A stretch of 28,375 bases of DNA from JAVBKE01 sp031554215 (lineage in GTDB: Bacteria; Bacillota; Bacilli; JARBTR01), in the NCBI GenBank assembly GCA_031554215.1, contig JAVBKF010000102.1, positions 1 through 28,375 on the forward strand, given 5' to 3'. Made by a program: the position numbers and the translations under genes. The notes under the pieces were generated by a model. It was not told where the DNA came from, made no database searches, and saw only the letters and a program-made list of their open reading frames with translations. Of this stretch, positions 1-8,438 are shown one piece after another. The stretch's first letter is position 1. The number at the start of each line of letters is the position of its first letter.

Positions 1-110
1 AATTCGCGCTTGCGAACTTCCTGCATTGTACCTTGCTTGGAAACTGAGCGTTTGAAGCGTCGGAGAGCTTCTTCAAGCGATTCGTTTTTGCGAACGACTG
101 TTTTAGACAT
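1..110 (-). CDS. rpsU: 30S ribosomal protein S21, N-terminal part (runs off the left edge)
   Basis: Small-subunit ribosomal protein S21. The visible 36 codons begin MSKTVVRKNESLEEALRRF and continue with KRSVSK and KREF, the conserved start of bacterial S21, which is usually about 57 residues. The ATG at 110-108 has a strong AGGAGG-type ribosome binding site at about 117-125. In Bacillus rpsU follows mtaB; here deoC, a GtrA gene and decayed DNA lie between them, and rpsU has its own promoter at 171-199. The C-terminus is outside the window. Confidence 0.95.
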   Translation of the reverse strand, partial: MSKTVVRKNESLEEALRRFKRSVSKQGTMQEVRKRE

Positions 111-170
111 CTCTTCCCCTCCTCTCAGTATACTTGGCAGTGAATTTACATATTCAATATGCACCAAATT

Positions 171-199
171 ATTATAAACCAAATATCTTGATAGGTCAA
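171..199 (-). promoter_or_regulatory. Sigma-A promoter of rpsU
   Basis: On the minus strand TTGACC (199-194) and TATAAT (176-171) are separated by exactly 17 bases. Transcription would start near 164, giving a leader of about 50 bases before the rpsU ATG. It is a near-consensus match and is the only good promoter upstream of rpsU. Confidence 0.75.
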
Positions 200-553
200 T
201 CAGTAAATAAGATTTTTTTTTTAGAATGCCGTTTTATGTGAATTGGAAAAGTGATTGCAGCGGTAGAATAAAAGGTTTGGTTACACTCACTTTTCGTGAT
301 CAAATCAGTACTGGCTGAGAACTTAAAGTGCTCATAACACCACTATTGCTAGTCATTCAGGCAATATGACCAGCAATATACATAGTACCACCATCGTCTT
401 GGCCATTTTGTGATTAAGCTAAAAAATCAAAAGAGAATTAGAAAGATTTACTAAAAATAATGAACCTGAGATGAAATAAACGGGTGCGATTCATTTTAAT
501 TTGTCGAATACCCCAGCGGATGTATTACATAGTTAATTAAAATTAGTTAATTC
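200..553. other. Non-coding stretch upstream of rpsU
   Basis: I see no ORF with a ribosome binding site, no convincing terminator and no RNA gene here. The sequence is AT-rich. A short direct repeat of agttaatt just beyond the end of the GtrA gene (about 530-552) is the only visible structure. It may be the worn remains of sequence that came with the GtrA gene. Confidence 0.5.
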
Positions 554-931
554 TTAATCTTTAAAAGCCCAAAATTTATTGACGATAAAATTGATGGGCA
601 CTGTGACAAATAATAGAGAAAGTGGTGCCAGTTCCTCCGATATCCCGATAAATTCAACCATGAAATAGAGGGCTGCCATAGATAGTAAGAAAGTAAAACC
701 ATATGATATGTACACGCGAGCAAGCGTCTTAATCCAGCCTTCGTCTGACTTAAAAACATACTTACTTGACCAATAATAAGCATTCATCACACTGAGGATA
801 AAACTAGTGAAATTAGCAATGAGATAGTTTACGCCAAACGAAAGTAATGTATAATATACAGCTAGAGAAATAGCTGTGTTAGATAGCCCAACAATTGCAT
901 ATTTGCCAAACTGAATCATAGCTTTCATCAC
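554..931 (-). CDS. GtrA-like family membrane protein
   Basis: A 125-residue integral membrane protein with four hydrophobic segments (about residues 8-30, 34-55, 73-95 and 100-118). GtrA family features include the opening QFGKYAIVGLSNTAISL and the ending PINFIVNKFWAFKD. In this family, proteins of this kind are thought to help move polyprenyl-linked sugars across the membrane and are usually encoded beside a glycosyltransferase. No glycosyltransferase is visible here, so the gene looks orphaned. It overlaps the doubtful ORF at 928-1323 by four bases (ATGA). The sugar substrate cannot be told from the sequence. The start could be either of the first two ATGs. Confidence 0.8.
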   Translation of the reverse strand: MMKAMIQFGKYAIVGLSNTAISLAVYYTLLSFGVNYLIANFTSFILSVMNAYYWSSKYVFKSDEGWIKTLARVYISYGFTFLLSMAALYFMVEFIGISEELAPLSLLFVTVPINFIVNKFWAFKD

Positions 932-1323
932 GCAGGGCTTGCTCTCGAAAGATCATTCTTCATCACAATCACATCAAGTGCTGAAAACGCCTTCAAACCC
1001 ATGAGCGACAAAGCTGTCATTGGCAATGAACCTGCCGATATAAGCACTGCCATGTGCGCATCATTTTTTAGTCTCAAAAACGTAGCCAAGCGTTGAGCTA
1101 AATGGTCTGTTAGTTCGTCAAATATCAATACAAAATGCTTCACAAATAGACTGGAAACAATTGTATACGCGCCTATAATTGTTTGCATAGAATTCCGAAC
1201 AACTAGTTGATCAGTTATTCTAGTACAGGAATCCTCAGTATATCCTTCTATTTCTTGACCTATTTGGACTTCCATTTTCTCATTCTTATATCTTTTCATT
1301 GCATCCCACTTCGCAGTAAACAT
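928..1323 (-). CDS. Hypothetical protein of unknown function (may be a remnant)
   Basis: A 131-codon ORF that I do not recognise. The middle (about residues 45-66) and a stretch near residues 90-118 are moderately hydrophobic; the N-terminus is charged. The first ATG has no ribosome binding site, and the internal ATG at MKRYKN has only a weak one. Its stop overlaps the GtrA start (ATGA), as in translationally coupled genes, which favours a real or formerly real gene. Just upstream on the same strand, codons 1414-1346 form another open tail (containing NMKTAVKKTVEWVK) ending in three TAG stops, which suggests that this interval holds pieces of older genes. Confidence 0.35.
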   Translation of the reverse strand: MFTAKWDAMKRYKNEKMEVQIGQEIEGYTEDSCTRITDQLVVRNSMQTIIGAYTIVSSLFVKHFVLIFDELTDHLAQRLATFLRLKNDAHMAVLISAGSLPMTALSLMGLKAFSALDVIVMKNDLSRASPA

Positions 1324-1514
1324 TCAAATTTGAAGCCATCTACTACTATTTTACCCACTCTACAGTCTTCTTAACTGCCGTTTTCATATTCCTTACCAAA
1401 GCATTTACAAAACGCTATAATGACCAAAAAAATATTGGTTTAATTTTCGTAAGACACGTACAAGTATTTCTATCACATCCAGTGAATCTACGTCCCTCAG
1501 GCATAATCTAGGTA

Positions 1515-1554
1515 CAAAAAAAGCACCCAAAACCTGCACCGGTTCTGGAGTGCT
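1515..1554 (-). terminator. Rho-independent terminator downstream of deoC
   Basis: On the minus strand AGCAC, a bulged T, then CCAGAACC pair with GGTTTTGG and GTGCT around a six-base loop, followed by seven T residues (1521-1515). It lies 55 bases after the deoC stop. It ends the mtaB/deoC transcript and makes the overlapping 60-codon ORF at 1405-1587 unlikely to be a gene. Confidence 0.85.
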
Positions 1555-1608
1555 CACGACAACGACAGAAGTTCTCTTCATTCTCATTGATCAACTGTTG
1601 CAAAACTA

Positions 1609-2274
1609 TTAATAGTCAGAACTGCCTACAAGCCCTTTGACGATATCTACCCCAGCACTAGCGCCAATTCTAGTTGCGCCCGCTTCAATTAGATTCTGTG
1701 CGTCTGTAGCCGTTCTTACACCACCTGAAGCTTTGACCCCTAGGTCTGGACCCACAGTTTCACGCATCAACCGAATATCTGAAACTGTTGCGCCACCGCC
1801 TGAAAATCCCGTTGACGTTTTAACAAAGTCAGCGCCTGCTTCCATCGCAATCCGGCAAGCCAGAATCTTTTCTTCATCTGATAACAATGCTGTCTCAATA
1901 ATCACTTTCGTACAAGCTTGTCCCTTAGCTACATCAACAACCGCGCTAACATCACGTTTAACAAGCTCCAAATTGCGATCAATGAGCGCTGCCACATTGA
2001 TGACCATATCGACTTCACCGGCACCGCTTGCAATTGCGTTACCAGCTTCAAACGCCTTCACTTCAGGTGTATTTGCCCCAAGAGGAAAGCCGATAACTGT
2101 ACAAACTAGTACGTCTGAACCAGCTAGTAGCTCACTCGCAAGTTTAACCCATGTTGGATTGACACAAACAGAGGCAAATCCATGTTCCTTCGCTTCTGCA
2201 CATAATGTTTCAATTTCTCTTCTTGTCACGTTTGGCTTTAATGCCGTGTGATCAATAAATTTTGCAATATTCAT
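1609..2274 (-). CDS. deoC: Deoxyribose-phosphate aldolase
   Basis: Reversibly cleaves 2-deoxy-D-ribose 5-phosphate to glyceraldehyde 3-phosphate and acetaldehyde in deoxynucleoside catabolism (cytoplasm). The 221 residues are full length for the class I aldolase family. The Schiff-base lysine is K152 in DFVKTSTGFSGGG; the second active-site lysine is K181 in GVKASGGVR and the catalytic aspartate is D89 in GEVDMVIN. The ATG has a good AGGAGG site (2278-2285). It follows mtaB after 167 bases and is followed by a strong terminator. The link with mtaB and rpsU is seen in some Bacillus genomes and is positional rather than functional. Confidence 0.95.
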   Translation of the reverse strand: MNIAKFIDHTALKPNVTRREIETLCAEAKEHGFASVCVNPTWVKLASELLAGSDVLVCTVIGFPLGANTPEVKAFEAGNAIASGAGEVDMVINVAALIDRNLELVKRDVSAVVDVAKGQACTKVIIETALLSDEEKILACRIAMEAGADFVKTSTGFSGGGATVSDIRLMRETVGPDLGVKASGGVRTATDAQNLIEAGATRIGASAGVDIVKGLVGSSDY

Positions 2275-2441
2275 TCGTTCCTCCTAGTAATTTAACGTGA
2301 GTCATCCCCACTGTTTTTTTTAAAGCAGAGACTAGCCAGCCATCTGTCAGTCTAACATCATCACTCGGCATAAAACCATGCTAGTGGTTTTACCTGCTGT
2401 AAAAAACAGGTAGCCTAGAAACCGCTATCAATAGAATACAC

Positions 2442-3782
2442 CTAAGAAACGATGTTGACAATCTCTCCCTTACAATAAGGATAGCCTGCTTTCTTCACCT
2501 TTACTTTTACCAGTTGACCAATCATTTGCTCAGAACCCTCAAAAACAACCCGTAGATAGTTGTCAGAGTACCCTTCAAAGTGATTATTCTCACTATCGTC
2601 TTTGTGCTTCTCTTCTGGAATCACCTCTAGAACAGTTCCTTCAAAGGCAGCAGCATACGCTTCGCTCAGTTGATGCGAAAGGGCAATTAGCTGTTCAACA
2701 CGGTCTGCTTTGATATGATCATCAATTTGATCAGGATACTTCGCGGCTGGCGTTCCTGTCCTTTTTGAATAAGGGAACACATGTAATTCTGAAAACTGCT
2801 CTTTTTTGATAAAATCATAGGTTTCCTTGAACTCTGCTTCTGTCTCGCCTGGGAAACCAACAATGACATCAGATGTAATAGCAAGTTCTGGTAATGCTTT
2901 ACGCAATTTAGCGAGTGTCGCCGAGAATTCCTCAACGGTATACTTCCGGTTCATCCGCTTTAACACAGTATTTGAGGCAGATTGAATCGGGATATGCAGA
3001 TGACGAACAACCCGATCAGAGTGGTTTAAGACATCAATCAACTCATCAGTAATCTGTGATGCTTCAATAGATGAAATCCGAATCCGCTTTAAATCAGGCA
3101 CCTGCTCCTCAAGATCACGAAGCAGCATAGCCAGTGTGTATGAATCAAAGTCATGACCATAACCACCAGTATGAATCCCAGTTAAGACAATCTCCTTATA
3201 ACCTGCTTCGACTAACTGCTGTGCCTGCTCAATCACCTTCTCAGGCGCACGCGAACGAATGAGTCCACGCGCCCATGGGATAATACAGAATGTACAGAAA
3301 TTATTACATCCCTCCTGTATTTTCAAAGAAGCACGCGTCCGGTCGGTAAAGGCAGGAACATCTAATTCTTCAAACACACGCGTTTTCATAATATTTCTGA
3401 CCGCATTGATAGGCTGTCTTGTTTTGCCGAATTCTTCAATCAGCTCAATCAGATTCTCCCTATCCTGCGTTCCAATGACAATATCAACGCCGGGAATTTT
3501 CAACAACTCTGCGCCAGCAATCTGGGCATAGCATCCAGTAACACAAATAATCGCATCCGGATTCTTACGTATTGCTCGCCGGATTACTTGTCGACTTTTC
3601 TTATCGCCTGTATTGGTAACGGTGCACGTGTTGATGATAAAAATATCCGTCGCCTGATCTTCCGTAACTCGCTGGTAACCAGCTGTTTTGAAGATTTGCC
3701 ATATGGCTTCAGATTCATATAGATTCACTTTACAACCTAGCGTAGCTAGGCATATCCGCCTTGTCTCTTGTTCAAACTCCAA
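2442..3782 (-). CDS. mtaB: tRNA N6-threonylcarbamoyladenosine 37 methylthiotransferase MtaB
   Basis: Radical-SAM enzyme that converts t6A37 to ms2t6A37 in tRNAs reading ANN codons. The 446 residues show the N-terminal methylthiotransferase domain with cluster cysteines C17 (TLGCKVN), C53 (NTCTVTN) and C84 (VTGCYAQ), the radical-SAM domain with C159, C163 and C166 in EGCNNFCTFCIIPWARG, and a C-terminal TRAM-like RNA-binding region from about residue 375. The start is a TTG at 3782 with GAGGG eight bases before it. In Bacillus it sits at the end of the hrcA-dnaK-prmA-rsmE group; here that group is absent and the gene has its own promoter. Confidence 0.96.
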   Translation of the reverse strand: MEFEQETRRICLATLGCKVNLYESEAIWQIFKTAGYQRVTEDQATDIFIINTCTVTNTGDKKSRQVIRRAIRKNPDAIICVTGCYAQIAGAELLKIPGVDIVIGTQDRENLIELIEEFGKTRQPINAVRNIMKTRVFEELDVPAFTDRTRASLKIQEGCNNFCTFCIIPWARGLIRSRAPEKVIEQAQQLVEAGYKEIVLTGIHTGGYGHDFDSYTLAMLLRDLEEQVPDLKRIRISSIEASQITDELIDVLNHSDRVVRHLHIPIQSASNTVLKRMNRKYTVEEFSATLAKLRKALPELAITSDVIVGFPGETEAEFKETYDFIKKEQFSELHVFPYSKRTGTPAAKYPDQIDDHIKADRVEQLIALSHQLSEAYAAAFEGTVLEVIPEEKHKDDSENNHFEGYSDNYLRVVFEGSEQMIGQLVKVKVKKAGYPYCKGEIVNIVS

Positions 3783-3815
3783 ATTGATAACCCTCTTTTG
3801 CGTAATCTCTAAAAT

Positions 3816-3843
3816 AATATACCACAGCAGAATCCAATTTCAA
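3816..3843 (-). promoter_or_regulatory. Probable sigma-A promoter of mtaB
   Basis: Minus strand TTGAAA (3843-3838) and TATATT (3821-3816) with a 16-base spacer, placing the start of transcription about 30 bases before the mtaB TTG codon. It would make mtaB-deoC an independent unit. Confidence 0.55.
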
Positions 3844-3967
3844 AGTCACGCTCCTTTTAGCTAGGCTTACTCATGATCGTCAAAAGGCTTACCTAGTCAG
3901 GATGAACTCATCCATATCATGTAATCTTCCATGAAAAACCAGCATTTCTGCTCTCGCCTTCAGAGGC

Positions 3968-4002
3968 AAAAAAAGCTAGAGAATCAATCACGACACGCTA
4001 GC
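3968..4002 (-). terminator. Possible terminator after holA
   Basis: Minus strand GCTAG (4002-3998) pairs with CTAGC (3979-3975) over an 18-base loop, followed by seven T residues. The stem is short and the loop long, so the call rests mainly on the T-run and the position 32 bases past the holA stop. Confidence 0.4.
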
Positions 4003-4033
4003 ACTCAGCTACAGTACGCAATCCCAAAGAAAG

Positions 4034-5044
4034 TTATCCCTGCAATATAAATAATTCAAGCAACATTTCCTTATCACCATAGCCTGTCTTCATTTGAAAA
4101 TCCATTTCAGCAAGCTGATCCAGTTTCTTTAGCAATTCCTTCTCTGAAAACTGACCAATTTGCTGCATTGCTAGCTTGACAGGGTACGGACTTATCTTCA
4201 ACTTAGCCGCTATTTCTGGCGCTCCGATGCCTAAGCTGCATAAGTATTTCACCTGTGCAAATATCCGGTATTGGCGCGCAATCGCAGCTAATATCCGGAT
4301 TGGCTCCTCTTTTTGCACCAACAAATCATGGACCATTTCTACCGCTCGTTGCCTTTGATTATGAACAATCTTATCAACAAGCGCAAATACGTTCTGATCC
4401 AGTGATTTGACGACTAAACGATCAATAATGTCCGTCGTAATCCGTTCTCCCGCGCCAACATGAAGTGCCACCTTTTCGAGTTCTGACGTAATTGTTTGCA
4501 AGTTGCCTCCCGTCATATAGAGCAAAAGTTCAATGGCCTTTGAATCTATCAGGACATTTATTTCTTTGGCATGGTTACTAATCCAGCTCATAAGTTCCCG
4601 GTCCTGCATTGGCTTTGCTTCAAACACTGTTGCATTCTTGACAAGGAGTTTTGTCACTTTCTTTCGCACATCGAGTTTCGGATAAGGAACGATGAAAACT
4701 GCGATGGTAAAGGGGGCAGGATTCTCTAAGTATGCAATGAGCCGCTCGATATCATGAACAATCTTATCCCGCTTCCGTTCTGCAGCCGTTAAGAAATAAG
4801 CATTCTTTAAAATCACAACGCGCTTTTCTCCCATAAACGGAAACTCATCCATTTGTTCAATAGCCGTTTCTACTGGCGATTCGTCAAGATCGACAACGGT
4901 CAGATTAAAATCAAGCTCATCTTCCTGCAGTACATTCTGAACCAATAAATCTTTTGTTTTTTCAATCAGGAATTCTTCACTGCCATATAAAATATATAGT
5001 GAATCAAACACTTTCTTTTCAAAATCATTCCAAACTTTCATCAT
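4034..5044 (-). CDS. holA: DNA polymerase III subunit delta
   Basis: Delta subunit of the clamp-loader complex, which opens the beta sliding clamp and loads it on primed DNA during replication. The 336 residues are the usual length. The N-terminus reads DSLYILYGSEEFLIEKTKDLL, the typical start of the AAA+-like first domain, and residues 210-330 form the helical collar domain (LAAIARQYRIFAQVKYL and following). An AGAGGCG site precedes the two ATGs at 5044 and 5041. As in Bacillus it lies next to yqzM and comEC, but rpsT, which normally comes next, is missing and mtaB follows instead. Confidence 0.95.
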   Translation of the reverse strand: MMKVWNDFEKKVFDSLYILYGSEEFLIEKTKDLLVQNVLQEDELDFNLTVVDLDESPVETAIEQMDEFPFMGEKRVVILKNAYFLTAAERKRDKIVHDIERLIAYLENPAPFTIAVFIVPYPKLDVRKKVTKLLVKNATVFEAKPMQDRELMSWISNHAKEINVLIDSKAIELLLYMTGGNLQTITSELEKVALHVGAGERITTDIIDRLVVKSLDQNVFALVDKIVHNQRQRAVEMVHDLLVQKEEPIRILAAIARQYRIFAQVKYLCSLGIGAPEIAAKLKISPYPVKLAMQQIGQFSEKELLKKLDQLAEMDFQMKTGYGDKEMLLELFILQG

Positions 5045-5174
5045 TTCATTCGCCTCTTAAGGAATTATTAATCTTTCTGTCGTATGCTGTATATCAATCG
5101 TACTTGTCCTATGACCTTTTGACAAGTATAGATTTGAATAACGTACTAAAACAATCGATTTTAGGCTCAAAAAT

Positions 5175-5203
5175 TAGCCACTGCTGCAGTACTAATGTAT
5201 AAT
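5175..5203 (+). promoter_or_regulatory. Probable promoter of yqzM
   Basis: TAGCCA (5175-5180) and a perfect TATAAT (5198-5203) with 17 bases between them. The start site would fall about 23 bases before the yqzM ATG, just upstream of its GGAGGG ribosome binding site. Confidence 0.55.
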
Positions 5204-5232
5204 TTTATTTGAATAACTGGAGGGATTTCTAA

Positions 5233-5364
5233 ATGAATGAATTTGAGAACGACCCACAATCAAACACAATGGATACATTTGATTCTATGATGGGATTTAT
5301 CGTTTCCTTCGGCTTCTTCGCAACACTTTTCGTTGTTGTCGCCGTTATTAAAGAATTGGCTTAA
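5233..5364 (+). CDS. yqzM: YqzM family small membrane protein
   Basis: A 43-residue protein with an acidic N-terminus (MNEFENDPQSNTMDTFDSMM) and one transmembrane segment (about residues 20-39), ending VIKELA. Size, topology, sequence pattern and position, on the opposite strand between holA and comEC, match the uncharacterised YqzM family of Bacillales. The ATG has GGAGGG at 5219-5224, a TATAAT box upstream and a terminator four bases after the stop, so it is a complete single-gene transcription unit. Its function is unknown. Confidence 0.88.
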   Translation: MNEFENDPQSNTMDTFDSMMGFIVSFGFFATLFVVVAVIKELA

Positions 5365-5367
5365 CCA

Positions 5368-5397
5368 CCTCTCCAAACGCGGAGAGGCTTTTTCTTT
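5368..5397 (+). terminator. Rho-independent terminator of yqzM
   Basis: CCTCTCC (5368-5374) pairs with GGAGAGG (5381-5387) around AAACGC, followed by a T-rich tract ctttttcttt. It lies in the gap facing the end of comEC. Confidence 0.85.
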
Positions 5398-5418
5398 AAG
5401 TAGCCTCACACAAAGTAC

Positions 5419-7725
5419 CTATTCAGGAGGGTAAATCTTCACTGTCCCTTCCTCTCCATCTTCATACCGATATTGCACGCTTCCCTGTTGATCAGTCCGG
5501 AAAATAGCCATTTGCTCCGATTCGAGTATCGTCATAACTTCCTGATGCGGATGCCCATACCGATTCTCTCTCCCTGCTGAAATGACCGCAACAGATGGTT
5601 CAATCGCTTCAACAAATGGCTTTGAGGTTGACGTATTACTACCGTGATGCCCCACTTTCAGTACATCAACCTGTAGGTCTGGATAAAGACTTAGAACCTC
5701 TTCCTCGCCCGTTTGCCCAACATCACCAGTAAACAACCAGTCAATTTCATTCATCGTTGCCTGAATCACAATACTGCCACCATTGATATCCTCAGCTTGC
5801 CTACTTGGATGAACGACTTCAAAATAGCTGGTTCCTATCGCCAATTGATCCCCTGCCTGCACTTTATTGATCGGAATCTCCTCAGCTGCTTCAACAAACC
5901 AGTCTCTTTCTGCAAAAGCCTCGTCCTGCCCAATTGGAATGATAATCTCACCAATCTCAAAACTTTCAATTAAAGCCTCTGACCCACCAACATGGTCTTC
6001 ATCGGCATGTGTCAAGATCAATTTATCAAGTTCACGCACACCTTTACTTTTCAAAAATGGTTCAACAATATCTGCGCCAGGATCAAATGGCGTTTCCTCA
6101 GCAGCCCATGCTGGCTTTGGAAATCCAAGAACCCCACCAGCATCAATTAGATAATCCCCCTGGCCATGTGGAAGACGGATAAAAATAGCATCCCCCTGAC
6201 CAACATCAATAAATGTGATCTCTCCAGCAGGTGAAAGCAAGCTTTGATTGTATTGAAATAGTAGCACTAACAAAAGGCTACCTGCAGAAATTAGCGCATA
6301 TGCCCGTTTACGCATTTCTAGTGCAATAAAGAGGATCAGTATCGACACAATCAAAAGGAATAAAACAAGTTCACTTGGCTTACCGAAGGTGATTGAAGCA
6401 TAAGGAAACTCGGAAAGTTTTTCTGACAAAAGAATCAGCCATTCAAATAGCCGATTCGCTATGTTTATCAACAAATCACCATGAATAGGAACAACGACGA
6501 CATATAGATATACAAAAATTGTGATGGGGAAATAAATGAATGAGAAAATCGGGATGTACAACATATTGACAAAGAAGCCAATCAGCGAAAGCTCATAGAA
6601 ATGATACAGCAGAATCGGAGAAGCAAACAATTGGCAAACAAACGTCCCGGTAAATACGGTTCCTAGTTTGCCAAAGCGAGCGCGTGAAAATAGTTCTTGC
6701 GTGAGAATCAGCCCTGCACAAATCGAAAATGATAACTGTAATCCAACAGCGTAAATCTGATAAGGAAAAAAGAATAGATAGGCATGAAGACAAATACACA
6801 TCGCCACTAGTGGAGAGATTTTCCGTCCAATCAGTTGTCCAAAGAAATAAATCATAACCATTCCGCACGCCCGATTCACTGAAGGGGTAAACCCAGTCAT
6901 GCAAGCATACAAAGGTAGCACGCAAATGACGATGACCATACTGGTTTGTTTTGTGCACCCAATCCGCAACAAAACTGCATAAATGAAAAACGCTAACAGG
7001 CTCACTTGTGCACCTGAAATGGCAAACAAGTGTACAACACCAAGTTGTTGATAATTCTGATACAATGCTTCATCAATCTGAGACCCGTCGCCGAATATCA
7101 GCGCCAGCGCATGACTTTGAAATGGTTCTTTGAAACTAGTCTCAACGACCTGAATCCCCTGTTCTTTTACACGTAGGATTTTGACCCACCAAGCAGTTGA
7201 TCTTCCCTGATGGTCAATCTTCTCGGCTTCAAATTGCCAATAGCACCCCTGCTGGAACAAATAGGTTTTGAAATCAAATGCATTCTGGACTGTGGCTGCT
7301 TGCGGTTCTTTTAACGTTCCTGTCACCTCGAAAATCTCACCAGTAATCATACGAGATTCAATAGCCTTCTTTTCTTCCTCTGATTGTATCCGGTAACTGA
7401 GCCAAACCTTTTCCCCCGTCTCCGCGTCATAGACAAATCCAGACAGTGAATCACCGTCTATCTTGGGCGGTTCGCGAAAACAAACAGCTAACCTTGTTTC
7501 TGATCCAGATAGCTTGGTCACATGATGCATCTTATGCAGTTGCGTACTGACAGCAAACAAAAGAAAAACAGCAAACAAGAGCAGTGCAAGTCTAACAGGA
7601 AAACGCCTATAGACCAGACATGCGAAACCAAATCCTGCTAGAACAAGCACCCAGTTCAGCTGAAAAACAATGAGTACACCAAGTATTGCAGCAATCGAGG
7701 TGTAGAAAACAAATTTTTCGCTCAT
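5419..7725 (-). CDS. comEC: DNA internalization channel protein ComEC/Rec2
   Basis: Forms the channel that takes single-stranded DNA through the membrane during natural transformation. The 768 residues are full length: two hydrophobic segments at the N-terminus, a soluble domain at about 70-180, the multi-spanning competence domain at about 205-490 (including HLFAISGAQVSLL and TPSVNRACGM), and a C-terminal metallo-beta-lactamase domain from about 500 (FIDVGQGDAIFI). The metal motif HADEDHVGG is at 573-581. Its ATG overlaps the comEA stop (ATGA), so the two are co-translated. comEB, which lies between them in Bacillus subtilis, is absent. Confidence 0.95.
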   Translation of the reverse strand: MSEKFVFYTSIAAILGVLIVFQLNWVLVLAGFGFACLVYRRFPVRLALLLFAVFLLFAVSTQLHKMHHVTKLSGSETRLAVCFREPPKIDGDSLSGFVYDAETGEKVWLSYRIQSEEEKKAIESRMITGEIFEVTGTLKEPQAATVQNAFDFKTYLFQQGCYWQFEAEKIDHQGRSTAWWVKILRVKEQGIQVVETSFKEPFQSHALALIFGDGSQIDEALYQNYQQLGVVHLFAISGAQVSLLAFFIYAVLLRIGCTKQTSMVIVICVLPLYACMTGFTPSVNRACGMVMIYFFGQLIGRKISPLVAMCICLHAYLFFFPYQIYAVGLQLSFSICAGLILTQELFSRARFGKLGTVFTGTFVCQLFASPILLYHFYELSLIGFFVNMLYIPIFSFIYFPITIFVYLYVVVVPIHGDLLINIANRLFEWLILLSEKLSEFPYASITFGKPSELVLFLLIVSILILFIALEMRKRAYALISAGSLLLVLLFQYNQSLLSPAGEITFIDVGQGDAIFIRLPHGQGDYLIDAGGVLGFPKPAWAAEETPFDPGADIVEPFLKSKGVRELDKLILTHADEDHVGGSEALIESFEIGEIIIPIGQDEAFAERDWFVEAAEEIPINKVQAGDQLAIGTSYFEVVHPSRQAEDINGGSIVIQATMNEIDWLFTGDVGQTGEEEVLSLYPDLQVDVLKVGHHGSNTSTSKPFVEAIEPSVAVISAGRENRYGHPHQEVMTILESEQMAIFRTDQQGSVQYRYEDGEEGTVKIYPPE

Positions 7726-8438
7726 GCTACATAGAAAAAGTCTTTCAACTTCTCATACGTTTTATCACCAATTCCTGGCACTTCCTTTAGATCTTCCATT
7801 TGATTAAATCGTCCGTTATCACTACGGTATTGCAAGATAGCACCCGCTAGTGATGGACCAATCCCGTTCACCGCCTCTAACTCTTCTTTTGTTGCTGTAT
7901 TGAGATTCACCTTTGATTCATCGGGTGCCGAACCACCAGTCGCCACAGAGCCATTGTGATCTTGGGTAGCACCATTCACCGCAGCGTTACCAGAATCAGT
8001 TGAATTTGGGTCTACAGCACCACCTGCGGGAGAAGCAGCTGTATCGCCACCACTTTCAACTACCCCTTTTGCAGGCACATAAATCACCATCGCATCTTCG
8101 GCCAGTGCTGCGAGATTGACCTGATTGGCATCCGCATTCTCTGTTAAACCACCTGCAGATTCAATCAATTTACCGACGCGATCGCCTTCTTCAAATGGAT
8201 AAACACCCGGGTTATGCACTTCTCCCTTCACATCTGCAAAATATTCTTTGTTCGTCTCAGATTCTTTTTCTTTTGCGCTATTTGTCTGAGCCGTCTGAGC
8301 TGTACTTGTCCACTCATTGGTTTGTTCCTTTTCCGGAGATTTAAACAAATAGAGGACAAGTAACACAATCACCACGATGCTAGTCACCACAGCGATCGCT
8401 AATTGTTTTTTCGATAAATTTTTTATTTTTTCCATCAT
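7722..8438 (-). CDS. comEA: Competence DNA receptor ComEA
   Basis: Membrane-anchored double-stranded DNA receptor that hands DNA to ComEC during transformation. The 238 residues show a short cytoplasmic start, one transmembrane helix (about 13-32), an SLBB domain at about 66-125 (DVKGEVHNPGVYPFEEGDRV), a long low-complexity Ser/Gly/Ala/Asn linker, and two helix-hairpin-helix motifs at about 177-238 (NLNTATKEELEAVNGIGPSLA and EVPGIGDKTYEKL). The ATG has AAGGAG eight bases upstream. The gene heads a comEA-comEC pair. comER, normally divergent beside it, and yqeM are not present; a mazEF pair lies upstream instead. Confidence 0.93.
   Translation of the reverse strand: MMEKIKNLSKKQLAIAVVTSIVVIVLLVLYLFKSPEKEQTNEWTSTAQTAQTNSAKEKESETNKEYFADVKGEVHNPGVYPFEEGDRVGKLIESAGGLTENADANQVNLAALAEDAMVIYVPAKGVVESGGDTAASPAGGAVDPNSTDSGNAAVNGATQDHNGSVATGGSAPDESKVNLNTATKEELEAVNGIGPSLAGAILQYRSDNGRFNQMEDLKEVPGIGDKTYEKLKDFFYVA

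Noticed and set aside
1405..1587. 60-codon minus-strand ORF
   Set aside because: It has no ribosome binding site and contains the complete deoC terminator stem and T-run; the apparent repeats in its protein come from that stem.
1637..2251. 204-codon plus-strand ORF
   Set aside because: Antisense shadow of deoC with biased Ser/Ala/Thr composition and no ribosome site.
2252..2371. 39-codon minus-strand ORF starting MPSDDVRL just upstream of deoC
   Set aside because: No ribosome binding site at its ATG, and it runs out of frame into deoC. Probably chance, although a leader peptide cannot be fully excluded.
6593..6958. 121-codon minus-strand ORF inside comEC
   Set aside because: Another frame of comEC; its composition is not protein-like and comEC is intact across it.
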